DNA of 12,747 nucleotides, from positions 1-12,747 of the forward strand of contig JAEYSR010000183.1 of the NCBI GenBank assembly GCA_023434535.1, read 5' to 3'. Shown here one piece after another: positions 5,838 through 12,189 of the stretch. The position numbers and the translations under genes were made by a program. Source of the DNA: Actinomycetes bacterium (lineage in GTDB: Bacteria; Actinomycetota; Acidimicrobiia; Acidimicrobiales; Microtrichaceae). Under the pieces are notes generated by a model. It was not told where the DNA came from. It did not search any database and worked only from the letters and a program-made list of their open reading frames with translations. Position 1 is the first letter of the stretch; each line of letters begins with the position of its first letter.

Positions 5838-5861
5838 ATGACCGACGGAGGGCGACGATGA
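5838..5861 (+). other. Seven-codon leader frame overlapping the SDR start
   Basis: ATG at 5838 opens a frame encoding MTDGGRR whose TGA (5859-5861) overlaps the SDR ATG (5858-5860). The GGAGG ribosome binding site of the SDR gene lies inside this mini-frame. If it is translated, it could couple to or modulate SDR translation. It may also be incidental. Confidence 0.35.
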
Positions 5862-6613
5862 CGGATCTGACGGGCCGTGTTGTGGTGGTGACGGGTGGCA
5901 ACGGCGGCATCGGACTGGGCCTCGCCCGGGGCGTGGCTGCGGCGGGGGCGTCGGTGGCCGTGTGGGGCCGGAACGAGGAGAAGAACGCGGCCGCGGTCGC
6001 GGAGCTGCGATCCGCCGGTTCCAGGGCGAGCTCCGTCGTCGTGGACGTGGCCGACGAGGGCCAGGTGGACGCCGCGATGGCCGCCACGCTGGCCGAGCAC
6101 GGCAAGGTCGACTGCCTGATGGCCAACGCCGGCATCGGCGGCGGAGCGGCGTTCGTGGACCAGACGCTCGAGGGCTGGCGCCGGGTCATGGCGGTGAACC
6201 TCGACGGCGCCTTCCTGTGCTTCCGCGCCGCCGTCCGCCACATGGTCGACCGGGGAGAGGGCGGCTCGCTGGTCGGGATCTCGTCCACGTCAGCAGTCCA
6301 CGGCGCCCCGGCGAACCAGGCCTACTCCTGCTCCAAGACGGCCATGATCGCCCTGGTCAGGGGACTGGCCGTGGAGCTGGCGCGCAGCTCGATCCGTGCC
6401 AACGCCATCATGCCGGGCTGGGTCGAGACCGACATGACGGCCCCGCTGATGGGCTGGGAGAAGTTCATGGCCAACACGATCTCCCGCACTCCGGCGCGAC
6501 GCTGGGGCGTGCCCGACGACTTCGCCGCCGCAGCCGCCTTCCTGGCCGATCCCACCGCGACCTTCCACACCGGCGACGTCCTGACCATCGACGGCGGGTA
6601 CACCGTCTTCTGA
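5858..6613 (+). CDS. Short-chain dehydrogenase/reductase (classical SDR)
   Basis: A 251-residue NAD(P)-dependent oxidoreductase of the FabG-like classical SDR type. The cofactor loop is TGGNGGIG (12-19). NAG is at 90-92 and N114 is in the VNLDGAF segment. The catalytic residues are S143 (within ISSTSA), Y156 and K160 (YSCSK). The C-terminal TGDVLTIDGGYTVF is the usual ending. R38 after the second strand (WGRN) suggests NADP(H). The substrate is unknown; sterol, hydroxyacyl or terpenoid alcohols are all possible. GGAGG lies seven bases before the ATG at 5858, so this start is chosen over the in-frame upstream sequence. It is followed after 133 bases by the ferredoxin gene. A functional link to the redox genes is plausible but unproven. 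Confidence 0.92.
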   Translation: MTDLTGRVVVVTGGNGGIGLGLARGVAAAGASVAVWGRNEEKNAAAVAELRSAGSRASSVVVDVADEGQVDAAMAATLAEHGKVDCLMANAGIGGGAAFVDQTLEGWRRVMAVNLDGAFLCFRAAVRHMVDRGEGGSLVGISSTSAVHGAPANQAYSCSKTAMIALVRGLAVELARSSIRANAIMPGWVETDMTAPLMGWEKFMANTISRTPARRWGVPDDFAAAAAFLADPTATFHTGDVLTIDGGYTVF

Positions 6614-6629
6614 ACCGTCGTACCGCAGC

Positions 6630-6640
6630 GTCGGACCGTG
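6630..6640. repeat. 11-bp direct repeat, copy 1
   Basis: GTCGGACCGTG at 6630-6640 recurs at 6668-6678, 38 bases later, in the leader region of the ferredoxin gene. The second copy lies immediately before the candidate -10 at 6683. It could be an activator site or chance similarity. Confidence 0.4.
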
Positions 6641-6667
6641 CCCACATCGTCCTCCCCGGTCATGCGG

Positions 6668-6678
6668 GTCGGACCGTG
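6668..6678. repeat. 11-bp direct repeat, copy 2
   Basis: This is the second copy of GTCGGACCGTG, at the expected place for a regulator or -35 region of the ferredoxin promoter. Confidence 0.4.
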
Positions 6679-6682
6679 TCGA

Positions 6683-6688
6683 TAGAGT
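6683..6688 (+). promoter_or_regulatory. Possible -10 element of the ferredoxin operon
   Basis: TAGAGT lies about 58 bases before the ferredoxin ATG. No good -35 is visible at 16-18 bases upstream. If real, it gives a leader of roughly 50 bases containing a GC hairpin and a ribosome binding site. Confidence 0.35.
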
Positions 6689-6704
6689 GCGCGTGCCGGA
6701 CGGT

Positions 6705-6727
6705 CGCCCGGGTCGGAGATCCGGGCG
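6705..6727 (+). other. GC hairpin in the ferredoxin 5' leader
   Basis: CGCCCGG (6705-6711) and CCGGGCG (6721-6727) pair perfectly around a nine-base loop. The stem ends just before the AAGGGG ribosome binding site (6736-6741). No U-run follows, so it is not an intrinsic terminator. A role in mRNA stability or translation is possible. Confidence 0.35.
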
Positions 6728-6746
6728 CAGACATCAAGGGGATGGC

Positions 6747-6938
6747 ATGAAGGTTGTCGTGAACTACGACCTGTGCGAGTCGAACGCGGTGTGCATGGGG
6801 ATCGCTCCCGAGGTGTTCGAGGTCCGTGACGACGACTTCCTGTACGTGCTCCAGGAGGAGCCGGCCGAGGACCTCCGCGACAAGGTCACCGAGGCGGCCC
6901 GACGCTGCCCCAAGCAGGCCATCACCATCGAGGGCTGA
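6747..6938 (+). CDS. [3Fe-4S] ferredoxin (P450/oxygenase-type)
   Basis: A 63-residue single-cluster ferredoxin of the kind that feeds actinobacterial cytochromes P450. Ligands are C10, C16 and C54 (C-x5-C ... C-P). The position that would hold a fourth cysteine, residue 13, is Asn, so a [3Fe-4S] cluster is expected. The family signature CxxNAVCMGIAPEVFEV and the ending RRCPKQAITIEG are complete, and the length is typical. AAGGGG precedes the ATG at 6747 by about five bases. The ferredoxin reductase gene begins 63 bases downstream on the same strand, so the pair forms a complete electron transfer module. No P450 gene lies in the window, so the acceptor is unknown. Confidence 0.93.
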   Translation: MKVVVNYDLCESNAVCMGIAPEVFEVRDDDFLYVLQEEPAEDLRDKVTEAARRCPKQAITIEG

Positions 6939-7001
6939 ACGCCGGGAGGGTCTGACCCACCGACCCGCTCCGGCCGCCCGATCGAGCAGGGAGATCCCGA
7001 A

Positions 7002-8201
7002 GTGACCACCTACGCCATCGTCGGCGCGTCCCTGGCGGGCCTCAGCGCCGCCGCCCGTCTCCGGTCCGGCGACGCCGACTCCACCATCGCGGTGATCGAC
7101 CCGTCGCCCGAGCTCCCGTCCGACCGTCCACCCCTGTCCAAGCAGGTCCTGGCGGGGGAGTGGGAGGCGGATCGGGCCCACCAGCCGCTGGCGAACAAGG
7201 TCTCCGAGCTCGACCTGGACGTGCGGCTCGGCACCGCGGCGACGGCGCTCGACGTGTCGACGAGGACCCTGACGCTGTCCGACGGCTCGGAGCTGGCCGC
7301 CGACGGCATCGTGCTCGCCATGGGAGCGGCGGCACGGCACCTTCCCGGTCCGGCGCTGCGGGGCGTCCACGTCGTGCGCGAGCTCTCCGACACCATGGCG
7401 CTGCGAGCCGATCTGGAGGACGGACCGCTCCGCGTCGGGGTGATCGGAGCCGGCTTCATCGGGGCCGAGGTGGCGGCCACGTGCCGCGAGCGCGGGTTCG
7501 AGGTCACGATGATCGAGGCCGCCCCCACCCCCATGCTCCGGGCCTTCCCGGCCGAGATCGGCGAGTTCGTCGCCGACCTGCACCGGGATCACGACGTCGA
7601 CGTGCGACTGGGCGTCGGCGTGGACGGGCTGGTCGACGACGGCACCGGGCGCGTCTCCGGCATCCGCATGGCCGACGGCTCGACGGTCGACGCGGAGGTG
7701 GTCGTGGCCGGCATCGGCGTCACGCCCAACACCGCGTGGCTCGAGGGGTCCGGGTTGGACCTGTCCGACGGGGTGGTCTGCGACTCGACCTGCCTGGCCG
7801 CGCCGGGGATCACAGCCGCGGGCGACGTGGCCAGCTGGGTGAACGAGCACTTCGGCGAGCGCATGCGCGTCGAGCACTGGGAGCACGCGATCGAGCAGGG
7901 AGAGGCTGCCGCGGTCCGGCTGCTCGGCGGAGATCCCGACGCCGTTCCGTTCCTGTCGGTGCCGTGGTTCTGGTCCGACCAGTACGACCGCAAGATCCAG
8001 ATGGCCGGTCGCCCGAGCGGCGAGGACGAGATCCACATCGTGGAGGGATCGATCGAGGAACGCCGGTTCGTGGCCGCCTTCCGACGGGGGGACCGCTGCA
8101 CCGGCGTGCTCGGCGTGAACCGGCCCCGCCACGTGGTCCAGGCCCGGATGAAGCTGCAGGACTCGCTCGACTGGGGTCCGATCGCCGAGCTGTTCGCGTG
8201 A
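7002..8201 (+). CDS. NADH-dependent ferredoxin reductase (FAD pyridine nucleotide-disulphide oxidoreductase family)
   Basis: A 399-residue flavoprotein matching the putidaredoxin reductase/rubredoxin reductase family in length and layout. The FAD-binding loop is VGASLAG (7-13), with RPPLSK at 42-47. The NAD-binding loop is GAGFIG (149-154), and E171 after the next strand favours NADH. The second FAD contact is AAGDVA (273-278). The C-terminal interface domain carries the usual PWFWSDQYD (321-329). It should pass electrons from NADH through FAD to the ferredoxin encoded just upstream. The GTG at 7002 is supported by AGGGAG eight bases earlier. Its TGA overlaps the next gene's GTG by four bases, so the YhhN-like gene is in the same operon. 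Confidence 0.94.
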   Translation: MTTYAIVGASLAGLSAAARLRSGDADSTIAVIDPSPELPSDRPPLSKQVLAGEWEADRAHQPLANKVSELDLDVRLGTAATALDVSTRTLTLSDGSELAADGIVLAMGAAARHLPGPALRGVHVVRELSDTMALRADLEDGPLRVGVIGAGFIGAEVAATCRERGFEVTMIEAAPTPMLRAFPAEIGEFVADLHRDHDVDVRLGVGVDGLVDDGTGRVSGIRMADGSTVDAEVVVAGIGVTPNTAWLEGSGLDLSDGVVCDSTCLAAPGITAAGDVASWVNEHFGERMRVEHWEHAIEQGEAAAVRLLGGDPDAVPFLSVPWFWSDQYDRKIQMAGRPSGEDEIHIVEGSIEERRFVAAFRRGDRCTGVLGVNRPRHVVQARMKLQDSLDWGPIAELFA

Positions 8202-8905
8202 CGGCTGCGCTCGTCGGAGCGGCCGGCGTCCTGGCCGACTCCGGTGGGTACGCCGTGATCGACCTCGGTCCGGCGAACCAGCTCTTCTGGATCCTGATCG
8301 CGGCCACCCTGGTCGTGGCGGTCGCGGACTGGGTGGCGGTCGTGGCCGATCGGCGACCGGTCGAGTACGTGCTCAAGCCGCTGACCATGGTCGTGCTCAT
8401 CGCCGCGACCGTCGTGGCGGACCCGGTCGTGTCCGGCCCGGCCAGGGGCTGGATGGTCGCTGGTCTGGTGTGCTCGCTCGTCGGCGACGTCTTCCTGATG
8501 CTGGAGGACCACTTCGTCGAAGGTCTGGCGTCGTTCCTGGTGGGCCACGTGGCGTACGTGGTGGCGCTGTGGACCCTCGGGGTCGACCTGCCCCGCTTCG
8601 CCGTCGGCGTGGTGATCGTCGCTGTGCTCATGGTGCTGATCGGCCGACCGATCATCGCCGGCGCCAAGCGGACCGACGCCCGGCTCGGCGTACCCGTCGC
8701 CGCGTACATCACCGTCATCTCGCTGATGGTGGCCAGCGCCATCGGTACCGGGATCTGGATCGCGGTCGTCGGCGCCGTGCTGTTCTACGCATCCGACGGC
8801 GTGATCGGCGTCAGTCGGTTCGTGCGCGACTTCCCCCACTCCCGGCTCGTCGTCATGTCGACCTACCATCTGGGCCAGATCGGCCTGGTGCTGGCGCTGG
8901 TGTGA
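8198..8905 (+). CDS. YhhN/TMEM86 family membrane protein (lysoplasmalogenase-like)
   Basis: A 235-residue protein with about seven to eight membrane segments. Family features are KPLTM (60-64), the SLVGDVFLMLEDHFVEGLASF stretch with D97, the following GHVAY, FYASD with D200, and YHLGQ near the end. These acidic residues are the conserved core of TMEM86/YhhN. Characterised members hydrolyse the vinyl ether bond of lysoplasmalogens; aerobic actinobacteria are not known for plasmalogens, so the real substrate here may differ. The GTG at 8198 overlaps the reductase stop (GTGA) and lacks its own ribosome binding site, so translation is probably coupled. The reading frame extends far upstream antisense-free across the reductase gene, but that is a high-GC shadow. 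Confidence 0.82.
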   Translation: MTAALVGAAGVLADSGGYAVIDLGPANQLFWILIAATLVVAVADWVAVVADRRPVEYVLKPLTMVVLIAATVVADPVVSGPARGWMVAGLVCSLVGDVFLMLEDHFVEGLASFLVGHVAYVVALWTLGVDLPRFAVGVVIVAVLMVLIGRPIIAGAKRTDARLGVPVAAYITVISLMVASAIGTGIWIAVVGAVLFYASDGVIGVSRFVRDFPHSRLVVMSTYHLGQIGLVLALV

Positions 8906-8949
8906 CCGCCCCGTCCCACTCCGCCCGGGCCTCGGAGGACGACCCATGA
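8902..8949 (+). other. 15-codon bridging frame between YhhN-like and M20 genes
   Basis: GTG at 8902 overlaps the YhhN-like stop (GTGA). The frame encodes VTAPSHSARASEDDP and its TGA (8947-8949) overlaps the M20 ATG (8946-8948). The M20 gene also has a good ribosome binding site, so bridging is not required for its translation. Confidence 0.3.
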
Positions 8950-10154
8950 CCATCACCGACGACCTGCTCGGCGCCGCTCGGGGAGTGCTCGACGACGCGG
9001 TCGCGCTCCGGCGGGACCTCCACGTCCACCCCGAGCTGGGCAACCAGCTGCCCCGGACCCAGGCCAAGGTCCTGGAGGCGCTCGACGGCCTCGGGCTGGA
9101 GGTGTCCACCGGGACGGCGTTGACGTCGGTCGTGGCCGACCTGGTCGGCGGTGCGGGCGACGGGCCGACCATCCTCCTCCGGGGCGACATGGACGCCCTC
9201 CCGATGCCCGAGGACACCGGCCTCGACTTCTCCTCGTCGGTCGACGGCACCATGCACGCCTGCGGTCACGACGCCCACACCGCCATGCTCGTCGGGGCGG
9301 CCAGGGTGCTCGCGGACCAGCGCGACCGGCTGGCCGGTCGGGTCCGGTTCATGTTCCAGCCCGGCGAGGAGGGCTTCGGCGGCGCGGTCGACATGATGGA
9401 CGAGGGCGTCCTCGACGGCGTCGACGCGGCCTTCGCCCTGCACGTGGCCCCCAACGTGTGGTCGGATTTCGTCGTCCACCGGTCCGGGTCGGCGATGGCG
9501 TCGGCCGACGTGGTGAAGATCACCGTCACCGGCCGGGGCGGCCACGCCTCCACCCCGCACTGGGCCACCGATCCGGTCCCGGTCGCCTGCGAGCTGGTCC
9601 TGGCGCTCCAGTCGATGATCACCCGGACGGTGAACGCCTTCGATCCCGCCGTGCTGACCATCGCGAAGATCTCCACCGGGACCACCGACAACGTGATCCC
9701 CGAGTCCGCCGAGCTGACCGGCACCCTCCGGGCGGTCAGCGAGCACACGCGCCACGCCGTCTGGGCTCGCATCGAGCAGGTCGCGGAGGGCGTCGCGTCG
9801 GCCCACGGGTGCACCGTCGAGGTCGAGATCCTCGAGGGCTACCCGGTCACGGTGAACGACGCCGCCTTCACCCGCTGGGCCGCGGGGGTGGCGGTCGACG
9901 TCGTGGGCGGCGACCACGTCGTCGAGATGCCGTCGCCCGTGATGGGCGCCGAGGACTTCTCCTACGTGCTGCAGAAGGTGCCGGGCGCCATGTTCTTCCT
10001 CGGCGTCTGCCCGCCCGAGCACCGCAACCCGTTCGAGGCGCCGGCGTGCCACTCCAACCGGATGGTGCTCAACGAGGAGGCGATGGCCACCGGCATCGCC
10101 GTCCACGTCGGCGTGGCCACGGCCTTCCTCGACGCCAAGGGCGAGTTCACGTGA
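8946..10154 (+). CDS. M20D-family metal-dependent amidohydrolase (N-acyl-amino acid/hippurate hydrolase-like)
   Basis: A 402-residue cytoplasmic enzyme that should cleave an N-acyl or amide bond, such as N-acetyl amino acids, indole-3-acetyl amino acids or hippurate. The signature RRDLHVHPELG (22-32), GDMDALPM (80-87), MHACGHDAH (103-111), FQPGEEG (137-143), ALHVAPN (164-170), the dimerisation-domain GRGGHASTPH (196-205), MGAEDFSYVLQKVPG (333-347) and the CHS motif at 368-370 are all present. Metal ligands are C106, H108, E142, H166 and H369, with E141 as catalytic base. GGAGG lies seven bases before the ATG at 8946. The length is typical. The substrate cannot be assigned from the sequence. 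Confidence 0.93.
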   Translation: MTITDDLLGAARGVLDDAVALRRDLHVHPELGNQLPRTQAKVLEALDGLGLEVSTGTALTSVVADLVGGAGDGPTILLRGDMDALPMPEDTGLDFSSSVDGTMHACGHDAHTAMLVGAARVLADQRDRLAGRVRFMFQPGEEGFGGAVDMMDEGVLDGVDAAFALHVAPNVWSDFVVHRSGSAMASADVVKITVTGRGGHASTPHWATDPVPVACELVLALQSMITRTVNAFDPAVLTIAKISTGTTDNVIPESAELTGTLRAVSEHTRHAVWARIEQVAEGVASAHGCTVEVEILEGYPVTVNDAAFTRWAAGVAVDVVGGDHVVEMPSPVMGAEDFSYVLQKVPGAMFFLGVCPPEHRNPFEAPACHSNRMVLNEEAMATGIAVHVGVATAFLDAKGEFT

Positions 10155-10174
10155 CAGACGGTCGCGCCAGGTGA
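10151..10174 (+). other. Seven-codon bridging frame after the M20 gene
   Basis: GTG at 10151 overlaps the M20 stop. The frame encodes VTDGRAR and ends at TGA 10172-10174, which overlaps the next GTG at 10171. It is one link in a chain of 4-base overlaps reaching the ADA-like start. Confidence 0.3.
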
Positions 10175-10197
10175 GCGCGAACGAGGTTCGTCGGTGA
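10171..10197 (+). other. Eight-codon bridging frame before the ADA-like gene
   Basis: GTG at 10171 overlaps the previous mini-frame stop. The frame encodes VSANEVRR and ends at TGA 10195-10197, overlapping the ADA-like GTG at 10194. The candidate ribosome binding site GAGG (10183-10186) lies inside it. Confidence 0.3.
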
Positions 10198-11207
10198 CCG
10201 TCCCGACCAGGGCGTGGTGCCACGGGCTCCCCAAGGCCGACGTCCACGTCCACCTGGAGGGCTGCATCCCGTCGGATCTCTTGGGGATCGCCGCAGCCGT
10301 CCAGGGCGTCCGTGTCCCCGTCCTCGACGAGTCCGCAGGCTTGGACGGCCTGCTGGCGCACCTCGATGCGTCCTGCCGGTTGTTCGTGGACCCGGAGCTG
10401 GTGTCGGAGCTCGCGTACCGGTTCGCCCGCCGCTGCACCTGGGACGTCATCGTCACCGCCGACCTGATCGTCAACCCCACCCACTGGCCGGCGTGGGCCG
10501 GTCGTCTGGGGGCGTTCGTCGACGCGCTCGACGCCGGCTTCACCCGCGCGGAGTCCGACGGCCACCCGCCCGTGCGACTGCTGCCCAGCATCAAGCGCGA
10601 CCAGTCGGCCGAGGCCGCTCTGGAGCTCGTCGACGCGATGATCGCCATGGCGCACCCACGCGTGGTCGGGCTGTCGATCGACGGCAACGAGGAGGCGGCC
10701 GGTCCGACGGGGGAGCGGTTCCGCCCTGCGTTCGAGCGCGCGGCCGAGCACGGGTTCCGGCGCGCCGTTCACGCCGGGGAGTCGTCGGGCCCCGACGGGG
10801 TCCGCGACGCCGTCGAGCTGCTCATGGCGGAGCGGATCGACCACGGCGTCCGGGCCGTCGAGGACCCGGCTCTGGTCACCGAGCTGGCCGAGCGGCGCAT
10901 CCCGCTCGACGTCTGCCCCACGTCCAACCGCGTGCTCGGCCTCTTCCCGATCCTGCACGGCCACCCCGTCGACCAGCTGCGGCGGGCCGGCGTCCGCGTG
11001 GCGCTCGGCACCGACGACCCCGAGTTGCTGGGCGGCGACCTGACCCACGAGTACCACTCGACTGCTGCGGCCTTCGAGTGGGACCACGCCACCGTCGCCC
11101 AGGTCGCCCGGACCTCGATCGAGGTGTCCTTCGCTCCGGAGGAGCTCACGACGCGGCTCCTCGCCGATCTCGACGCGTACGTGACCGACACCCTCTCCGC
11201 CGAATGA
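10194..11207 (+). CDS. Adenosine deaminase-like amidohydrolase (divergent)
   Basis: A 337-residue metallo-deaminase of the ADA/ADE family, expected to remove an amino group from an adenine-type ring in the cytoplasm. Zinc ligands are H18 and H20 (HVHLEG), H193 (HAGE, with E196 as catalytic Glu) and D274 (GTDDP); H217 is in RIDHGV. The length fits. Two segments are unusual. The family YxExRxxP element is VTADLIVNP (88-95), losing the Glu and Arg. The substrate-contact GDE is replaced by GNEE (164-167). Adenosine may therefore not be the substrate; 6-aminodeoxyfutalosine, adenine or a modified purine are alternatives. The GTG at 10194 has GAGG seven bases before. The start is reached from the M20 stop through two short overlapping frames. 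Confidence 0.88.
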   Translation: MTVPTRAWCHGLPKADVHVHLEGCIPSDLLGIAAAVQGVRVPVLDESAGLDGLLAHLDASCRLFVDPELVSELAYRFARRCTWDVIVTADLIVNPTHWPAWAGRLGAFVDALDAGFTRAESDGHPPVRLLPSIKRDQSAEAALELVDAMIAMAHPRVVGLSIDGNEEAAGPTGERFRPAFERAAEHGFRRAVHAGESSGPDGVRDAVELLMAERIDHGVRAVEDPALVTELAERRIPLDVCPTSNRVLGLFPILHGHPVDQLRRAGVRVALGTDDPELLGGDLTHEYHSTAAAFEWDHATVAQVARTSIEVSFAPEELTTRLLADLDAYVTDTLSAE

Positions 11208-11224
11208 CGCTGCGCGCCGGATGA
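11204..11224 (+). other. Six-codon bridging frame between ADA-like and esterase genes
   Basis: ATG at 11204 overlaps the ADA-like stop (ATGA). The frame encodes MTLRAG and its TGA (11222-11224) overlaps the esterase ATG at 11221. The sequence ATGACGCTG occurs at both starts, so this may be a small tandem duplication of the start region. The esterase has no Shine-Dalgarno sequence of its own. Confidence 0.4.
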
Positions 11225-12189
11225 CGCTGGAGCGGCTGGTCGTCGATGCCGGTCCCGACGACCGTCTGGCCGACGTCGTGGCCTCGGTGCGGGCGATCGT
11301 GCCCGGTTCCACCCTGGCCGAGCGCCGGACGGGCGCCGAGTGGGACGTCGCACGCGAGGCTGCGGTCCTCGCCGACGAGGGCGTCATGGTCGAGGAGCGC
11401 GAGATCCCCGGACCGGACGGCCCGGTGCCGGTCCAGGTGATCACCCCGCCGGGCGACCTCGTCGACGGGACGCTCGTCGGGTTCCACGGCGGTGGGTACG
11501 TGCTGTGCTCCGCCGCCACCCACGCCCTCCGGTTCGCCCGGATGGCACAGGCAGCCGGGTGCCGCCTGGTCAACGTCGACTACCCGCTCGCGCCCGAGCA
11601 CCCGTTCCCGGCTGCGGTCCGCGCCGCGGTGGCGGCGACGGTCGACGCGGCGGCGTCGGGTCCGACGGTCCTGGTGGGCGACTCGGCCGGCGGCGGACTC
11701 GCGCTGTCGGTCGCGCTCAGCCTGCGCGACGGGCTCCACGGCGCACCCGTCGGCGCCGCCCTGCCCTCCGGCCTGGTGCTGATCTCACCCTGGACCGACC
11801 TGACCAACAGCGCCCCGTCACTCTTCGAGCGCCGCGGCATCGATCCGTTCGCCCACATCGACGACCTGCCCGCCTTCGCCGCGGCCTACCTGGCCAGCGG
11901 GACACCGGCGGCCACCGACCCGACCGATCCCATCGCCTCGCCGCTGTTCGCGGACCCGACCGGGCTCCCGCCGACGCTCGTCCAGGTGGGCTCGACGGAG
12001 ACGATGTACGACGACGCAGCCCGATGGTCCGAGCGGGCCGCAGCGGCCGGTGTGCAGGTCCGGTTCGAGGAGTGGACCGACATGTTCCACACCTGGCACG
12101 GCTACGTCGGCGGGCTGACCGCTGCGGACCGGGCCGTCGATGGGATCGGCGAGTTCGTTCGCGAACGCCTCAGCACCAGTCGAGGGTGA
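11221..12189 (+). CDS. Alpha/beta hydrolase, hormone-sensitive lipase (HSL) family esterase
   Basis: A 322-residue esterase for short to medium acyl esters. The oxyanion-hole motif HGGG is at 89-92, followed by YVL. The nucleophile motif GDSAGGG is at 153-159 with S155. The catalytic acid is probably E260 in VGSTETMYDD, and the catalytic histidine is H290 in MFHTWH. DYPLAPEHPFPA (120-131) and the DP-x-x-SP-type segment at 237-241 are further HSL marks. No signal peptide is present, so it acts in the cytoplasm; many mycobacterial Lip proteins look the same. The start at ATG 11221 has no ribosome binding site and overlaps the stop of a six-codon frame that itself overlaps the ADA-like stop, so translation probably depends on coupling. 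Its last 20 bases overlap the convergent phosphoesterase gene. Confidence 0.93.
   Translation: MTLERLVVDAGPDDRLADVVASVRAIVPGSTLAERRTGAEWDVAREAAVLADEGVMVEEREIPGPDGPVPVQVITPPGDLVDGTLVGFHGGGYVLCSAATHALRFARMAQAAGCRLVNVDYPLAPEHPFPAAVRAAVAATVDAAASGPTVLVGDSAGGGLALSVALSLRDGLHGAPVGAALPSGLVLISPWTDLTNSAPSLFERRGIDPFAHIDDLPAFAAAYLASGTPAATDPTDPIASPLFADPTGLPPTLVQVGSTETMYDDAARWSERAAAAGVQVRFEEWTDMFHTWHGYVGGLTAADRAVDGIGEFVRERLSTSRG

Noticed and set aside
5788..6288. N-terminal extension of the acetyltransferase into the SDR gene
   Set aside because: The sequence is antisense to SDR catalytic motifs and shows no GNAT-related content. GTG 5787 fits a promoter directly upstream.
7160..8197. Upstream extension of the YhhN-like frame through the reductase gene
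   Set aside because: The extension is Arg/Gly-rich shadow sequence. Membrane and family features begin only after GTG 8198, which overlaps the reductase stop.
8853..11573. Very long - strand open frame (about 900 codons) opposite the M20 and ADA-like genes
   Set aside because: It is rich in His/Asp/Gly/Arg with no recognisable domain, and it is antisense to genes with complete catalytic motifs.
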